The notes under the pieces are model-generated. The model was given only the letters and a program-made list of their open reading frames with translations, was not told the DNA's origin and did not search any database. The position numbers and the translations under genes were made by a program. From Thermotogae bacterium (GTDB lineage: Bacteria > Thermotogota > Thermotogae > UBA12178), in contig QNAP01000061.1 of assembly GCA_003641795.1 (NCBI GenBank), positions 1-8,761 on the forward strand: a stretch of 8,761 bases of DNA, written 5' to 3'. Below, in pieces: positions 1 to 6,336 of this stretch. How positions within the stretch are numbered: position 1 is the first letter of the stretch; each line of letters begins with the position of its first letter.

Positions 1-360
1 ATCCACGGAGCTTTGGAAGACCGCGCCCCTTTTTAGCAGGCTGCTGAACAATTCCTCTACGTTGGGGATGGTGCCGTTATGGGCTACTGCAATCTTCCCC
101 TTCTGCGTGATCGCCACAAACGGCTGTATTTCATCAGTTGCGCCTACAGTGGAGTATCTGACGTGCCCTATCCCGCTTGTCGATTTCGTCCACCTGTCCT
201 CGCCAAGCACGGTGTCCACAAGCCCTCCACCCTTTACTGTTTTGAAATCTTTAAGAACCACTCCCACACTTTCCTGGCCTCTATGTTGAAGTCCGAGCAG
301 AATGTCGTGCAAAGTGGAGTACGCATCCTCGACGTTCCATACAGCGGCGATTCCACACAA
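1..360 (-). CDS. purF: Amidophosphoribosyltransferase, N-terminal part (cut by window edge)
   Basis: PurF makes 5-phosphoribosylamine from PRPP and glutamine, the committed first step of purine synthesis in the cytoplasm. Only the first 120 codons are here; the family is usually about 440-500 residues, so most of the glutaminase domain remainder and the whole phosphoribosyltransferase domain lie beyond position 1. Visible are the Ntn-hydrolase start Met-Cys-Gly-Ile with the nucleophile Cys2 (exposed once Met1 is removed), the QHRGQES motif at residues 25-31, GIGHVRYST at about 63-71 and AVAHNGTIPN at about 91-100. The start is TTG at 358-360: it puts the catalytic cysteine at position 2, and GAGGTGA lies six bases upstream. 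It is the fifth gene of the pur operon, 11 bases after the purL stop, so it is probably translated by ribosomes finishing purL. Identity is firm; the rest of the protein cannot be judged here. Confidence 0.96.
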   Translation of the reverse strand, partial: MCGIAAVWNVEDAYSTLHDILLGLQHRGQESVGVVLKDFKTVKGGGLVDTVLGEDRWTKSTSGIGHVRYSTVGATDEIQPFVAITQKGKIAVAHNGTIPNVEELFSSLLKRGAVFQSSVD

Positions 361-366
361 ACGTTC

Positions 367-373
367 TCACCTC
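367..373 (-). promoter_or_regulatory. Shine-Dalgarno site of purF
   Basis: GAGGTGA on the minus strand, six bases before the TTG start of purF. It overlaps the purL stop codon (372-374). It supports the TTG start, as does the Cys at position 2 that the PurF mechanism requires. Confidence 0.75.
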
Positions 374-2177
374 ACATCCATTTCAGCACACCGATTTTCT
401 CGACGGGTACATCCGTCTTCACGGAATCAGCGAATACGATCACCATTTGATGTGCCGGCTCTGTCCGAGGCACATCAACATTCAGCTTCAATCCCAATCG
501 TCTCAGAGCTTTCACATGCGTAACGTTTACTAGACTGGACGCTGCGAGTACGAAGGCTCCCTTCGCTGAGAGATATTCTATAACCTCCCATAGCCTTCTC
601 TCCCTCTCCACATCGAAGTCCGGCCACCCAATCGCATAGACATTTGAAGGCTTGGGCCTCACGATCTTTTTGGGATCCGCACGCCCAACCATACCAATCA
701 CCAACGTTGGAGGTATCGCTCTTCCCCCATACGTGTTGTAAAGTGATGCATTGCCGGATGCGACCGGAATATTCGCAAATCTGCAGGCATCTTCAAGAGC
801 TTTCATCATGGCGGCTAAATCGGTTGGATCGGCGTCAGGGTCTCCATAATTCACGCAGTTGGTTACTGCCAGAGGTTTCGCACCCACAGACAGAGTCTTT
901 CTGACACTCTCTAAAACCGCTATGAAAGTACCCCAATAAGAATCTTGTACCGCCAGATCGGCCCTGCTGTGTGTTAAAAGTGAATAACCTCCATCTCCTT
1001 TCACTCGCATGACTGCAGGACCAAGACCGGGAGGTATCACTGTGTCGGTTCCCACCATGTAATCGTACTGCTCAAAAACGGTATGGGCATCGACAACCTT
1101 GAAATCCACCTTTCGAAAGTCCGGCATGTCTTTCGGGACATAATCGGAGACCGGTTCTTCAGGTGCATTCGCCAAAAGCTGGACAGGAACCTCCATTATC
1201 TTCTTATCGCCATAGAAAACCCTATAAGTTGGATCTGCCTTTACCTCCGCTACGACTGCTGCCGTGAGGAGATGATCTTTAGCGATCTCGATTATCCTCT
1301 CCGCCCTGTCCTTCGTGGTAACCACAGCCATCCTCTCCTGGCTCTCACTGATGAGAATCTCCCAGGGCTTCATATTCGATTCCCTCAAAGGTAGACGCTC
1401 CAGATGCACGACAGCACCTAATCCTCCGCGGGCTACCAATTCGACAGTTGCCGAAAGGACACCGCCCGCTCCCAGGTCTTGCGCTCCATCTATCAGCCCT
1501 TCTTCGTTCATCCTCAAAAAGGCTTCTATAAGCATCTTCTCCGCAAAGGGATCGCCCACCTGTATCGAGAGTTTTGAAGCCTTGTCACCGGTGAGGTCCT
1601 CAGAAGCAAAGGATGCACCGTGTATTCCGTCTCTACCGGTGGCCCCACCGAAGACGACCATAACCTGTCCGGGTTTACTCGCCTTCGAGGGAAGTATATT
1701 GCCGTGCGGAGCCACGCCGACGGCCATCACGTTTACAAGAGGATTGTGCTGATATAGTTCAGAAAGTCTGAGTTCGCCACCCACAGTCGGCACTCCTATG
1801 GAGTTTCCGTAGTCCGCAATGCCTTCTATTATTCCTCCTATTACGCTGTTCATGTGAAGAGAATCGAGTATGGCTGAAGGACGTGCTCCCATGGCGAGAA
1901 CGTCTCTTATTATTCCCCCAACTCCGGTTGCTGCACCGTTGTAAGGTTCCACCGCGCTGGGATGATTATGGCTCTCCACTTTGAAAACCAGACCGAAGTC
2001 ACCGTCCAGATCAACGACGCCGGCATTACCGTGATGCCCCTGTTTCGGCAACCTACGAATGTATCCCGCAGTATGGGAATACCCGCAGTGCTCACTCCAC
2101 ATCACTGCAAAGGCATGGAGCTCGACGAAGTCGGGATCGCGTCCTAGTTTCCCCTTCAAGATGTTCAAGTATCTCAA
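372..2177 (-). CDS. purL: Phosphoribosylformylglycinamidine synthase, synthetase subunit (small PurL)
   Basis: PurL uses ATP and ammonia to convert FGAR to FGAM, the fourth step of purine synthesis. At 601 residues it is the short form found in Gram-positives, archaea and Thermotogota, which lacks a built-in glutaminase and works in a complex with PurQ and PurS, both encoded just upstream. Visible motifs are WSEHCGYSH at residues 27-35 (His30 corresponds to the active-site His32 I recall for the T. maritima enzyme), ESHNHPSA at 68-75, GAATGVGGIIRDVLAMGARP from residue 81 and FGGATGRDGIHGA in the middle. The two-fold AIRS-like domain layout is complete and shows no disruption. The start is TTG at 2175-2177: its bases overlap the purQ stop in a TTGA junction, AGGAGGA sits about eight bases upstream, and no better start lies in frame before it. 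Overlapping reading suggests translational coupling that helps balance the subunits. Confidence 0.98.
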   Translation of the reverse strand: MRYLNILKGKLGRDPDFVELHAFAVMWSEHCGYSHTAGYIRRLPKQGHHGNAGVVDLDGDFGLVFKVESHNHPSAVEPYNGAATGVGGIIRDVLAMGARPSAILDSLHMNSVIGGIIEGIADYGNSIGVPTVGGELRLSELYQHNPLVNVMAVGVAPHGNILPSKASKPGQVMVVFGGATGRDGIHGASFASEDLTGDKASKLSIQVGDPFAEKMLIEAFLRMNEEGLIDGAQDLGAGGVLSATVELVARGGLGAVVHLERLPLRESNMKPWEILISESQERMAVVTTKDRAERIIEIAKDHLLTAAVVAEVKADPTYRVFYGDKKIMEVPVQLLANAPEEPVSDYVPKDMPDFRKVDFKVVDAHTVFEQYDYMVGTDTVIPPGLGPAVMRVKGDGGYSLLTHSRADLAVQDSYWGTFIAVLESVRKTLSVGAKPLAVTNCVNYGDPDADPTDLAAMMKALEDACRFANIPVASGNASLYNTYGGRAIPPTLVIGMVGRADPKKIVRPKPSNVYAIGWPDFDVERERRLWEVIEYLSAKGAFVLAASSLVNVTHVKALRRLGLKLNVDVPRTEPAHQMVIVFADSVKTDVPVEKIGVLKWM

Positions 2178-2821
2178 CTTGCATTCCTCCTCAGATATTC
2201 AACAACCGATGTGAAGAGCTTTAAGCCGTCTTCTCCGCCCAGTAACTTTTCATAAGCGCGTTCGGGGTGAGGCATCATGCCCAATATCCTACCGTCTTCG
2301 GTCGTGACCGCGGCTATCATATCGTCGGAACCGTTCACATCATCCATGTATTTGAAAACAACGCGGATTGCGCTATCTGTTTTGAAATATCTACCGTATC
2401 CGTGCGCCACAGGAAGTTTGATAACCTCTCTCGATTTGAAGTTCCGTGTGAACGGAGTATCAACATCCTCCACGATCAATCTTACCCACTTGGATACAAA
2501 CCGACCAGACGAATTCCGTAACAGTGCACCTGGAAGAAGCCCCATTTCTATGAGTATTTGAAAACCATTGCATATGCCCAGAATTAGCTTACCTCTGTCT
2601 GCCGCCCTTCTCACTTCGTGACTTATCTTCTCGCGAGCGGCCACCGCGCCCGGCCGAAGGTAATCTCCATAAGAAAAACCACCCGGAAGGACCACAAGAT
2701 CGCAACCATCGAGTGAATCATCCAGACCGACGTAATTCACATCCACTCCCACGTATTTTAGCGCGTGGTAAACGTCTCGATCGCAGTTCGATCCAGGATA
2801 AACCACTATACATGCTTTCAC
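2174..2821 (-). CDS. purQ: Phosphoribosylformylglycinamidine synthase, glutaminase subunit PurQ
   Basis: PurQ hydrolyses glutamine and passes the ammonia to PurL for FGAM synthesis. It is a class I (triad) glutamine amidotransferase of 215 residues, a normal length for the separate subunit. Directly visible are the nucleophile Cys84 in GICNGFQIL, the His185/Glu187 pair in HPERA, the oxyanion-type PGGFSYGDYLRPG segment at about 46-58, and the N-terminal strand ending in PGSNCDRD. All triad residues are present, so it should be active. The start is GTG at 2819-2821, overlapping the purS stop as GTGA, with GAGGTGAG six bases upstream. Its own stop overlaps the purL start by four bases. The order purS-purQ-purL with four-base overlaps fits production of the three subunits of one complex. 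Confidence 0.98.
   Translation of the reverse strand: MKACIVVYPGSNCDRDVYHALKYVGVDVNYVGLDDSLDGCDLVVLPGGFSYGDYLRPGAVAAREKISHEVRRAADRGKLILGICNGFQILIEMGLLPGALLRNSSGRFVSKWVRLIVEDVDTPFTRNFKSREVIKLPVAHGYGRYFKTDSAIRVVFKYMDDVNGSDDMIAAVTTEDGRILGMMPHPERAYEKLLGGEDGLKLFTSVVEYLRRNAS
2185..2191 (-). promoter_or_regulatory. Shine-Dalgarno site of purL
   Basis: AGGAGGA on the minus strand, inside the last codons of purQ and about seven bases before the TTG start of purL. It decides in favour of this TTG and fits stop-start coupling with purQ. Confidence 0.7.
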
Positions 2822-3066
2822 AGAGTTCTCACCTCGTACTCTTCGACAACGGGATTAACCAACAGGTCTTCACAAGCCTGGTGTACGATCCGCGTTGCCT
2901 CAACCTCGTTTTCTGCCTCCACTTCGAGATGTATGGATTTCCCCAATCTCAGATGATATATGGGTAGGCCCTTCTCTGTTCTGAGCACCCTTTCTATAGT
3001 CTCACCTCTGGGGTCTCTGACGCTACTTTTGAACTGGACATCTATTGCGAAACGATACTTCGACAC
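2818..3066 (-). CDS. purS: Phosphoribosylformylglycinamidine synthase subunit PurS
   Basis: PurS is the small structural subunit that bridges PurQ and PurL; it has no catalytic residues of its own. The product is 82 residues, the usual size, and carries the recognisable features of the family: an N-terminal strand FAIDVQ, the segment VRDPRGETIERVL at about 16-28, RLGKSIHLEVEAEN at about 40-53, and a C-terminal LLVNPVVEEYEVR. The start is GTG at 3064-3066, which lies 25 bases inside the end of purC; a near-ideal AAGGAGGTG is located nine bases upstream within purC, so this overlap looks genuine and not a mis-called start. The stop overlaps the purQ start as GTGA. Confidence 0.96.
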   Translation of the reverse strand: MSKYRFAIDVQFKSSVRDPRGETIERVLRTEKGLPIYHLRLGKSIHLEVEAENEVEATRIVHQACEDLLVNPVVEEYEVRTL

Positions 3067-3734
3067 GCTTCGAGCACCTCCTTGTACCGCTCTATGGGAT
3101 CGGCGATGTCATGCCGATATACATCCTTGTCAAAGATTTCTTCTTTCCTACGCAGTCTACAGGTGTCGGGAGAGATTTCATCTCCGATGATCACATTCCC
3201 ATTGCCGTCCAAACCAAACTCGAATTTTATGTCCCAAAGGTCGAACCCCGCTCTTTGAAAGAAACCTCGCAATAACTCTGCAGCTCTGATCGCTGTATCC
3301 GACATTTCTCTCGCTTGTTCTTTACTCGCAATGCCGAGTGTTTCAAGATGGTTAATACACACCATTGGATCATGTCTTGCATCATCCTTGATAAAAAACT
3401 CCACCACAGGACGCGAAAATGATTCACCTTCCACGCCACCGTACCGGCGGATAAACGAACCCGTTTTCACAAACCTCACGACCACTTCGAGAGGGAACAT
3501 CCTCAAAGCCACGACTTTTAGTGTGTTCGGGGGATAGAAATCAAGAAAGTGTGTTGGTATGCTTTGGCGGTTTAGATAACCCATAGTTATGGCTGTCAAC
3601 TCCGCGCATATGGAACCCTTGCCCTCAAAAATATCGTGTTTTGCTCCATCGCCGGCAGTTATATCGTTTTTGAAGCGCACGATAGCTTCATCGCCCCTAA
3701 TTTCCACGATTTTCGTCTTGCCCTCGTATAACAT
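3042..3734 (-). CDS. purC: Phosphoribosylaminoimidazole-succinocarboxamide synthase (SAICAR synthetase)
   Basis: PurC joins CAIR and aspartate with ATP to form SAICAR, step eight of the de novo purine pathway. The protein is 230 residues, typical for the bacterial enzyme. The ATP-grasp-like features are clear: LYEGKTKIV at residues 2-10, DITAGDGAKHD at 24-34, SFIRRYGGVEGESF at 93-106, DDARHDPM at 117-124, LWDIKFEFG at 166-174 and the metal/nucleotide segment GDEISPDTCRLR at 184-195. The start is ATG at 3732-3734 with GGAGGTGG upstream. It is the first gene of the purine operon. About 230 bases of leader precede it, containing a terminator-like structure and a candidate promoter, so regulation of the whole operon probably acts here. 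Putting purC ahead of purSQL matches the gene order I recall for T. maritima. Confidence 0.98.
   Translation of the reverse strand: MLYEGKTKIVEIRGDEAIVRFKNDITAGDGAKHDIFEGKGSICAELTAITMGYLNRQSIPTHFLDFYPPNTLKVVALRMFPLEVVVRFVKTGSFIRRYGGVEGESFSRPVVEFFIKDDARHDPMVCINHLETLGIASKEQAREMSDTAIRAAELLRGFFQRAGFDLWDIKFEFGLDGNGNVIIGDEISPDTCRLRRKEEIFDKDVYRHDIADPIERYKEVLEACRSIVSQ
3075..3083 (-). promoter_or_regulatory. Shine-Dalgarno site of purS, inside purC
   Basis: AAGGAGGTG on the minus strand, close to a perfect ribosome binding site, about nine bases before the GTG start of purS. It supports the 25-base purC/purS overlap. Confidence 0.8.
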
Positions 3735-3799
3735 TCACATCCACCTCCGCATCCAGGATATCCTTGTTTCCAGCTTTTAACCAGATTAGATTTAATGTC

Positions 3800-3847
3800 A
3801 AAAAGCCCTATATCTTTTGGACGCGAGCGATTGGAAAGATACAGGGC
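3800..3847 (-). terminator. Intrinsic terminator in the purC leader, probable attenuator
   Basis: Read on the minus strand, GCCCTGTATCTTT (3847-3835) can pair with AAAGATATAGGGC (3817-3805): 13 pairs with one G-U, a 17-base loop, followed at once by TTTTT (3804-3800). The plus strand has no T-run after the stem, so the structure has a direction. No minus-strand gene lies upstream within more than 3.7 kb, so there is nothing obvious for it to end. It stands 66 bases before purC and downstream of a candidate promoter, which makes it most likely a premature-termination (attenuation) device for the purine operon. I do not see a known aptamer or a convincing anti-terminator pairing. Confidence 0.7.
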
Positions 3848-3927
3848 GAGAAATTTGAGGATATTATACCTTAGAATAACATGAAAGGCGTGCTTAAAGT
3901 GCTCCTCACGAGAATTTGGCAGGAAAG

Positions 3928-3947
3928 CCCACGGATTCATCCATGGG
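3928..3947 (-). other. Short hairpin in the purC leader
   Basis: On the minus strand CCCATGGA and TCCGTGGG flank the loop TGAA, giving eight pairs of which one is G-U. The wobble becomes a mismatch on the plus strand, which favours a role in RNA read from the minus strand. It lies between the candidate purC promoter and the terminator structure. It might be part of a sensing element, but chance is not excluded. Confidence 0.35.
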
Positions 3948-3971
3948 GGAATTGTCATTTTTCTCCGCGTA

Positions 3972-4001
3972 ATTATAGAATTGTGACTGATATAATATAA
4001 A
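3972..4001 (-). promoter_or_regulatory. Candidate promoter of the purine operon
   Basis: On the minus strand a TTTATA box (4001-3996), an 18-base spacer and a perfect TATAAT (3977-3972) face purC. Transcription would begin near 3965 and give a leader of about 230 bases that includes the hairpin at 3928-3947 and the terminator structure. A second TATAAT occurs at 3868-3863 without a recognisable -35 box or TG extension, so I rank it lower. Confidence 0.45.
3988..3996 (+). promoter_or_regulatory. Extended -10 promoter in front of the tnpB remnant
   Basis: TGATATAAT is a perfect extended -10 element; no good -35 box is visible. Initiation about seven bases downstream would fall at the ATG at 4004, so any mRNA would be nearly leaderless. 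It overlaps the -35 region of the candidate promoter on the other strand. It could also supply transcripts for the MarR operon downstream, for which I found no closer promoter. Confidence 0.4.
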
Positions 4002-4003
4002 CC

Positions 4004-4359
4004 ATGAAGGCCATTAAAACAGTCAAATGCAAGTTCCAAGTTAATATTGAACAGGCTGCTGCTCTTTTAGAAATCCCGCAGCAGTTTGCTGGTGCTTGCA
4101 ACGACACCTTCCGCGTTTTCAGGAAAAACTTTGCCACCACTTCCAATGGTCTAAAGTTCTTTGTACGACAGGTTATTCACACCCGCAGACATTGTGCTCA
4201 GTCGCAGTGGAAGCTCCAGGCCAACGGCACGAAAGGAGAAAACACCTCTTGAAACAGTTGTCGGGGAAGGAACGCCAGATGGCCGATCTCAATCAAAAGA
4301 TTTCCAAAGCGACTGTTCGATCTTGTAAACATGAAGAAGCGATCGTCATGAAAGGATAG
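4004..4359 (+). pseudogene. Decayed IS200/IS605-family tnpB (RNA-guided nuclease) fragment
   Basis: The first 50 or so codons read like the N-terminus of IS200/IS605 TnpB: MKAIKTVKCKFQV, then EQAAALLE and FAGACNDTFRVFR. After that the reading frame jumps to matter normally found about 140 residues later, LQANGTK (4214-4234), then shifts by one base near 4234 into another frame giving RRKHLLKQLSGKER (4234-4275), DLNQKISK (4285-4308) and EAIVMKG before a TAG at 4357-4359. Joined, LQANGTK plus RRKHLLKQLSGKER matches the block I know from the family (LQ-x-GTK-x-KR-x-L-KKLSGKER). The middle, with the first RuvC aspartate, and the whole C-terminus, with the zinc finger and last catalytic residue, are gone. 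It cannot be an active nuclease. No tnpA or element end was identified. The match comes from memory of the family, not a search. Confidence 0.8.
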
Positions 4360-4393
4360 TTGACAGAAACTCAAAGCCAGGGAGGCTGAAAAG

Positions 4394-4834
4394 GTGGGAA
4401 AGGGAGAGGTTCTCGAAGAACTTTTAAGAGAGATATGCTTTTTGGTCAAGAAAGTGGGACGGCAGGTACTGAGGAATTACGAACTAACACCTGCCCAATT
4501 TGAAGTGCTTCAAAAACTCTACTTTCTGGGCAAGATGAAGATGAGTGATCTGAGTCGAGAATTGGGAGTCGCCAAAAGTACCATCACAGGTATAGTTAAG
4601 GGTCTCGAACATGCTGGTTATGTTACCAGGGAAAAGGATACGAACGATCTGAGAGTAAACGTCCTCGACCTCACCACCAAGGGACGAGAGGTAATCGAAA
4701 AGGTGATAATGCGCAGGCAAAACTTCGTATCGCAGTGTAGCCAGTCCATAGGAGAGAAGATCTCTGGACGGTTGGAGAACGATCTGAAGCAGTTCCTCGA
4801 AAGTATCAGGAGGGAAGCCAAAAATTGGTTGTGA
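4394..4834 (+). CDS. MarR-family winged-helix transcriptional regulator
   Basis: The protein is 146 residues, the normal MarR size, and predicted to be a cytoplasmic dimer that binds palindromic DNA and releases it on ligand binding. An N-terminal dimerisation helix (about 5-30) is followed by LTPAQFEVLQKL at 31-42, the helix-turn-helix MKMSDLSRELGVAKSTITGI at 48-67, the LEHAGYVTRE wing approach at 71-80, and the wing DTNDLRVNVLDLTTKG at 82-97 with the typical D-x-R. A C-terminal helix closes the dimer. The start is GTG at 4394 with GGGAGG eight bases upstream. Its stop lies inside the start region of the next gene, so it is translated together with two envelope proteins and probably regulates them and itself. 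No ligand can be inferred, and I found no clear palindromic operator upstream. Confidence 0.92.
   Translation: MGKGEVLEELLREICFLVKKVGRQVLRNYELTPAQFEVLQKLYFLGKMKMSDLSRELGVAKSTITGIVKGLEHAGYVTREKDTNDLRVNVLDLTTKGREVIEKVIMRRQNFVSQCSQSIGEKISGRLENDLKQFLESIRREAKNWL
4808..4814 (+). promoter_or_regulatory. Shine-Dalgarno site of the PEGA-repeat gene
   Basis: AGGAGGG lies 10 bases before a TTG (4825) and 16 before an in-frame GTG (4831) that overlaps the MarR-gene stop as GTGA. Spacing favours TTG; the overlap pattern favours GTG. The choice changes the protein by only two residues. Confidence 0.6.
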
Positions 4835-6336
4835 ACTCTGCAGTTAGGTTCTTTGCTTCTATCGTGGTAGTAATCCTTTTGGCTGGAATGGTCCTTGGAA
4901 CCAGTGTTACGGTGATGGCGAATCCACCAAACACCTCGATATACCTGAAAGATCGGCTTCTCGCGCACTGTACGGCGGGTTTAGCAACGTTCGACTTGCC
5001 GCCAGGGTTTCATGCGCTTAGATTCACGAGTCCCGGCTACTTTCCTCAGGAATTGAAGGTGGAAGTCGATGCTTCGCCCCTCACTATCAATGTGGAACTG
5101 CTACCTTTGGCGTGGTTGGAAGTTGAATCCTCACCGACGGGCGCGATAGTTGCTGTGGACGGCTTGGAAGTCGGTAAGGCCCCCACGACGATCGAAACGT
5201 CTGCAGGTACACGGACGCTCTGTATCAAGCTTGGTGGCTACTTGGATGCATCTACCGTGGTATACCTTGAGCCATTCGAGAGTGAACATGTAGAGCTTTC
5301 CTTGATTCCGAAAGGATTGACGATTATAGAATCTAAGCCGCCTGGAGCAAAAGTCAGCATCGATGGATCATACTTGGGCATCACGCCGCTTCAAATAGTA
5401 CTTGAATCCGGAGAACATCGAATCGCACTCGAAAAAGTGGATTATTTTTCATTCGAAGCCACCATGGTGGTGAAAGACTCTACCGTCACGTGGTATGCAA
5501 AAAAACTGATACCGAAAGCTCTTTTGACGATAAGTGGTCTACCTCAAGGAGCCATCATCACGCTCGATTCCACAACCACGTTGAGGAGAGAGCTCATCAC
5601 TACACCGGGACGACACGAACTGGTAGTGGAAGCTCCCGGATATTCAAGCTTCAAAAAGATCGTTGAGCTCAAACCGGGAAGAAACGAAATCCAAGTTAGT
5701 CTAATCCCCCGGCTTTACGAACTTTCGGTGAGTTCCACGCCGTCTGCTATCGTGCAAGTCGACGATCTGCCGTATGCCTTGAGTCCGTGCACTTTCAAAG
5801 TGGCTCCAGGTGTCCACGATGTGGTCCTGTTCAAAGTCGTGGACGGAAGCACGTCAGTAGTATGGAAAGACCGAGCGCTTGTGGCAACGGACGTTTCAAT
5901 TGGAGCAGAAATTCATCATTTTGGAACTTTGGAAATCGTGTCTAAGCGGGTGCTGTCTATAAGTGACGGTGAACAGGAATATCCAGTGCCCACAATTCTC
6001 CACTTGAGAGAAGGCGTGTGGAAGTTCACAGCAACAACAATGGACGGTGCGACTTTCGATTTCTGGGCGCGTTCTAAACCGGGAACATACCAGATGGTCG
6101 ATCTCGATGATAGGCTCATTTCTTACATAAGCGTGGTGACGCCCACATCTGGTGCGACAGTGAGCGTGGACGGCAAATTCGTCGGTCACACTCCATTGAT
6201 GGGACTGGAAATCCTCCCTGGCCCACATGCAATAACGGTGGTTTCCAGCGAAACATCCGCGATGAAACTCATCGTCGTGCCTACAGGAGAAAATATGCTG
6301 ATCACATTTGAAAGACTCGGGAGGGGTGAACCGTGA
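4825..6336 (+). CDS. Secreted or membrane-anchored protein of about seven PEGA-like repeats
   Basis: The product has 503 residues (501 if the GTG at 4831 is used). An N-terminal hydrophobic stretch at about 7-25, after an Arg, is a signal peptide or membrane anchor. The rest is a chain of beta-rich units of 66-69 residues starting near 27, 96, 163, 231, 297, 366 and 434. Units 2, 3 and 7 are classical PEGA domains, with ESSPTGAIVAVDGLEVGKAP, ESKPPGAKVSIDGSYLG-x-TPL and TPTSGATVSVDGKFVGHTPL; units 1, 4, 5 and 6 are more worn. Several units end in an ELLP, SLIP or KLIP-like link. PEGA domains are extracytoplasmic and usually structural or polysaccharide-related; no enzyme domain is visible. The gene overlaps the MarR gene by 10 bases and the next gene by 4, so the three form one operon. 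Envelope location is inferred; the ligand is unknown. Confidence 0.88.
   Translation: MVVNSAVRFFASIVVVILLAGMVLGTSVTVMANPPNTSIYLKDRLLAHCTAGLATFDLPPGFHALRFTSPGYFPQELKVEVDASPLTINVELLPLAWLEVESSPTGAIVAVDGLEVGKAPTTIETSAGTRTLCIKLGGYLDASTVVYLEPFESEHVELSLIPKGLTIIESKPPGAKVSIDGSYLGITPLQIVLESGEHRIALEKVDYFSFEATMVVKDSTVTWYAKKLIPKALLTISGLPQGAIITLDSTTTLRRELITTPGRHELVVEAPGYSSFKKIVELKPGRNEIQVSLIPRLYELSVSSTPSAIVQVDDLPYALSPCTFKVAPGVHDVVLFKVVDGSTSVVWKDRALVATDVSIGAEIHHFGTLEIVSKRVLSISDGEQEYPVPTILHLREGVWKFTATTMDGATFDFWARSKPGTYQMVDLDDRLISYISVVTPTSGATVSVDGKFVGHTPLMGLEILPGPHAITVVSSETSAMKLIVVPTGENMLITFERLGRGEP

Noticed and set aside
79..450. 123-codon plus-strand frame over purF and purL ends
   Set aside because: The opposite strand codes for purF with a conserved N-terminus; the plus frame has shadow-like composition.
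1315..1752. 145-codon plus-strand frame inside purL
   Set aside because: Shadow of purL, whose motifs are unmistakable; no ribosome binding site or recognisable domain.
3848..3965. Purine (guanine/adenine), ZTP, THF or ykkC-type riboswitch
   Set aside because: I looked for their conserved cores on the minus strand and found none; only the terminator part is well supported.
4360..4365. Perfect TTGACA before the MarR gene
   Set aside because: At a spacing of 15-19 bases nothing resembles a -10 box, and such a start would fall inside or after the ribosome binding site.
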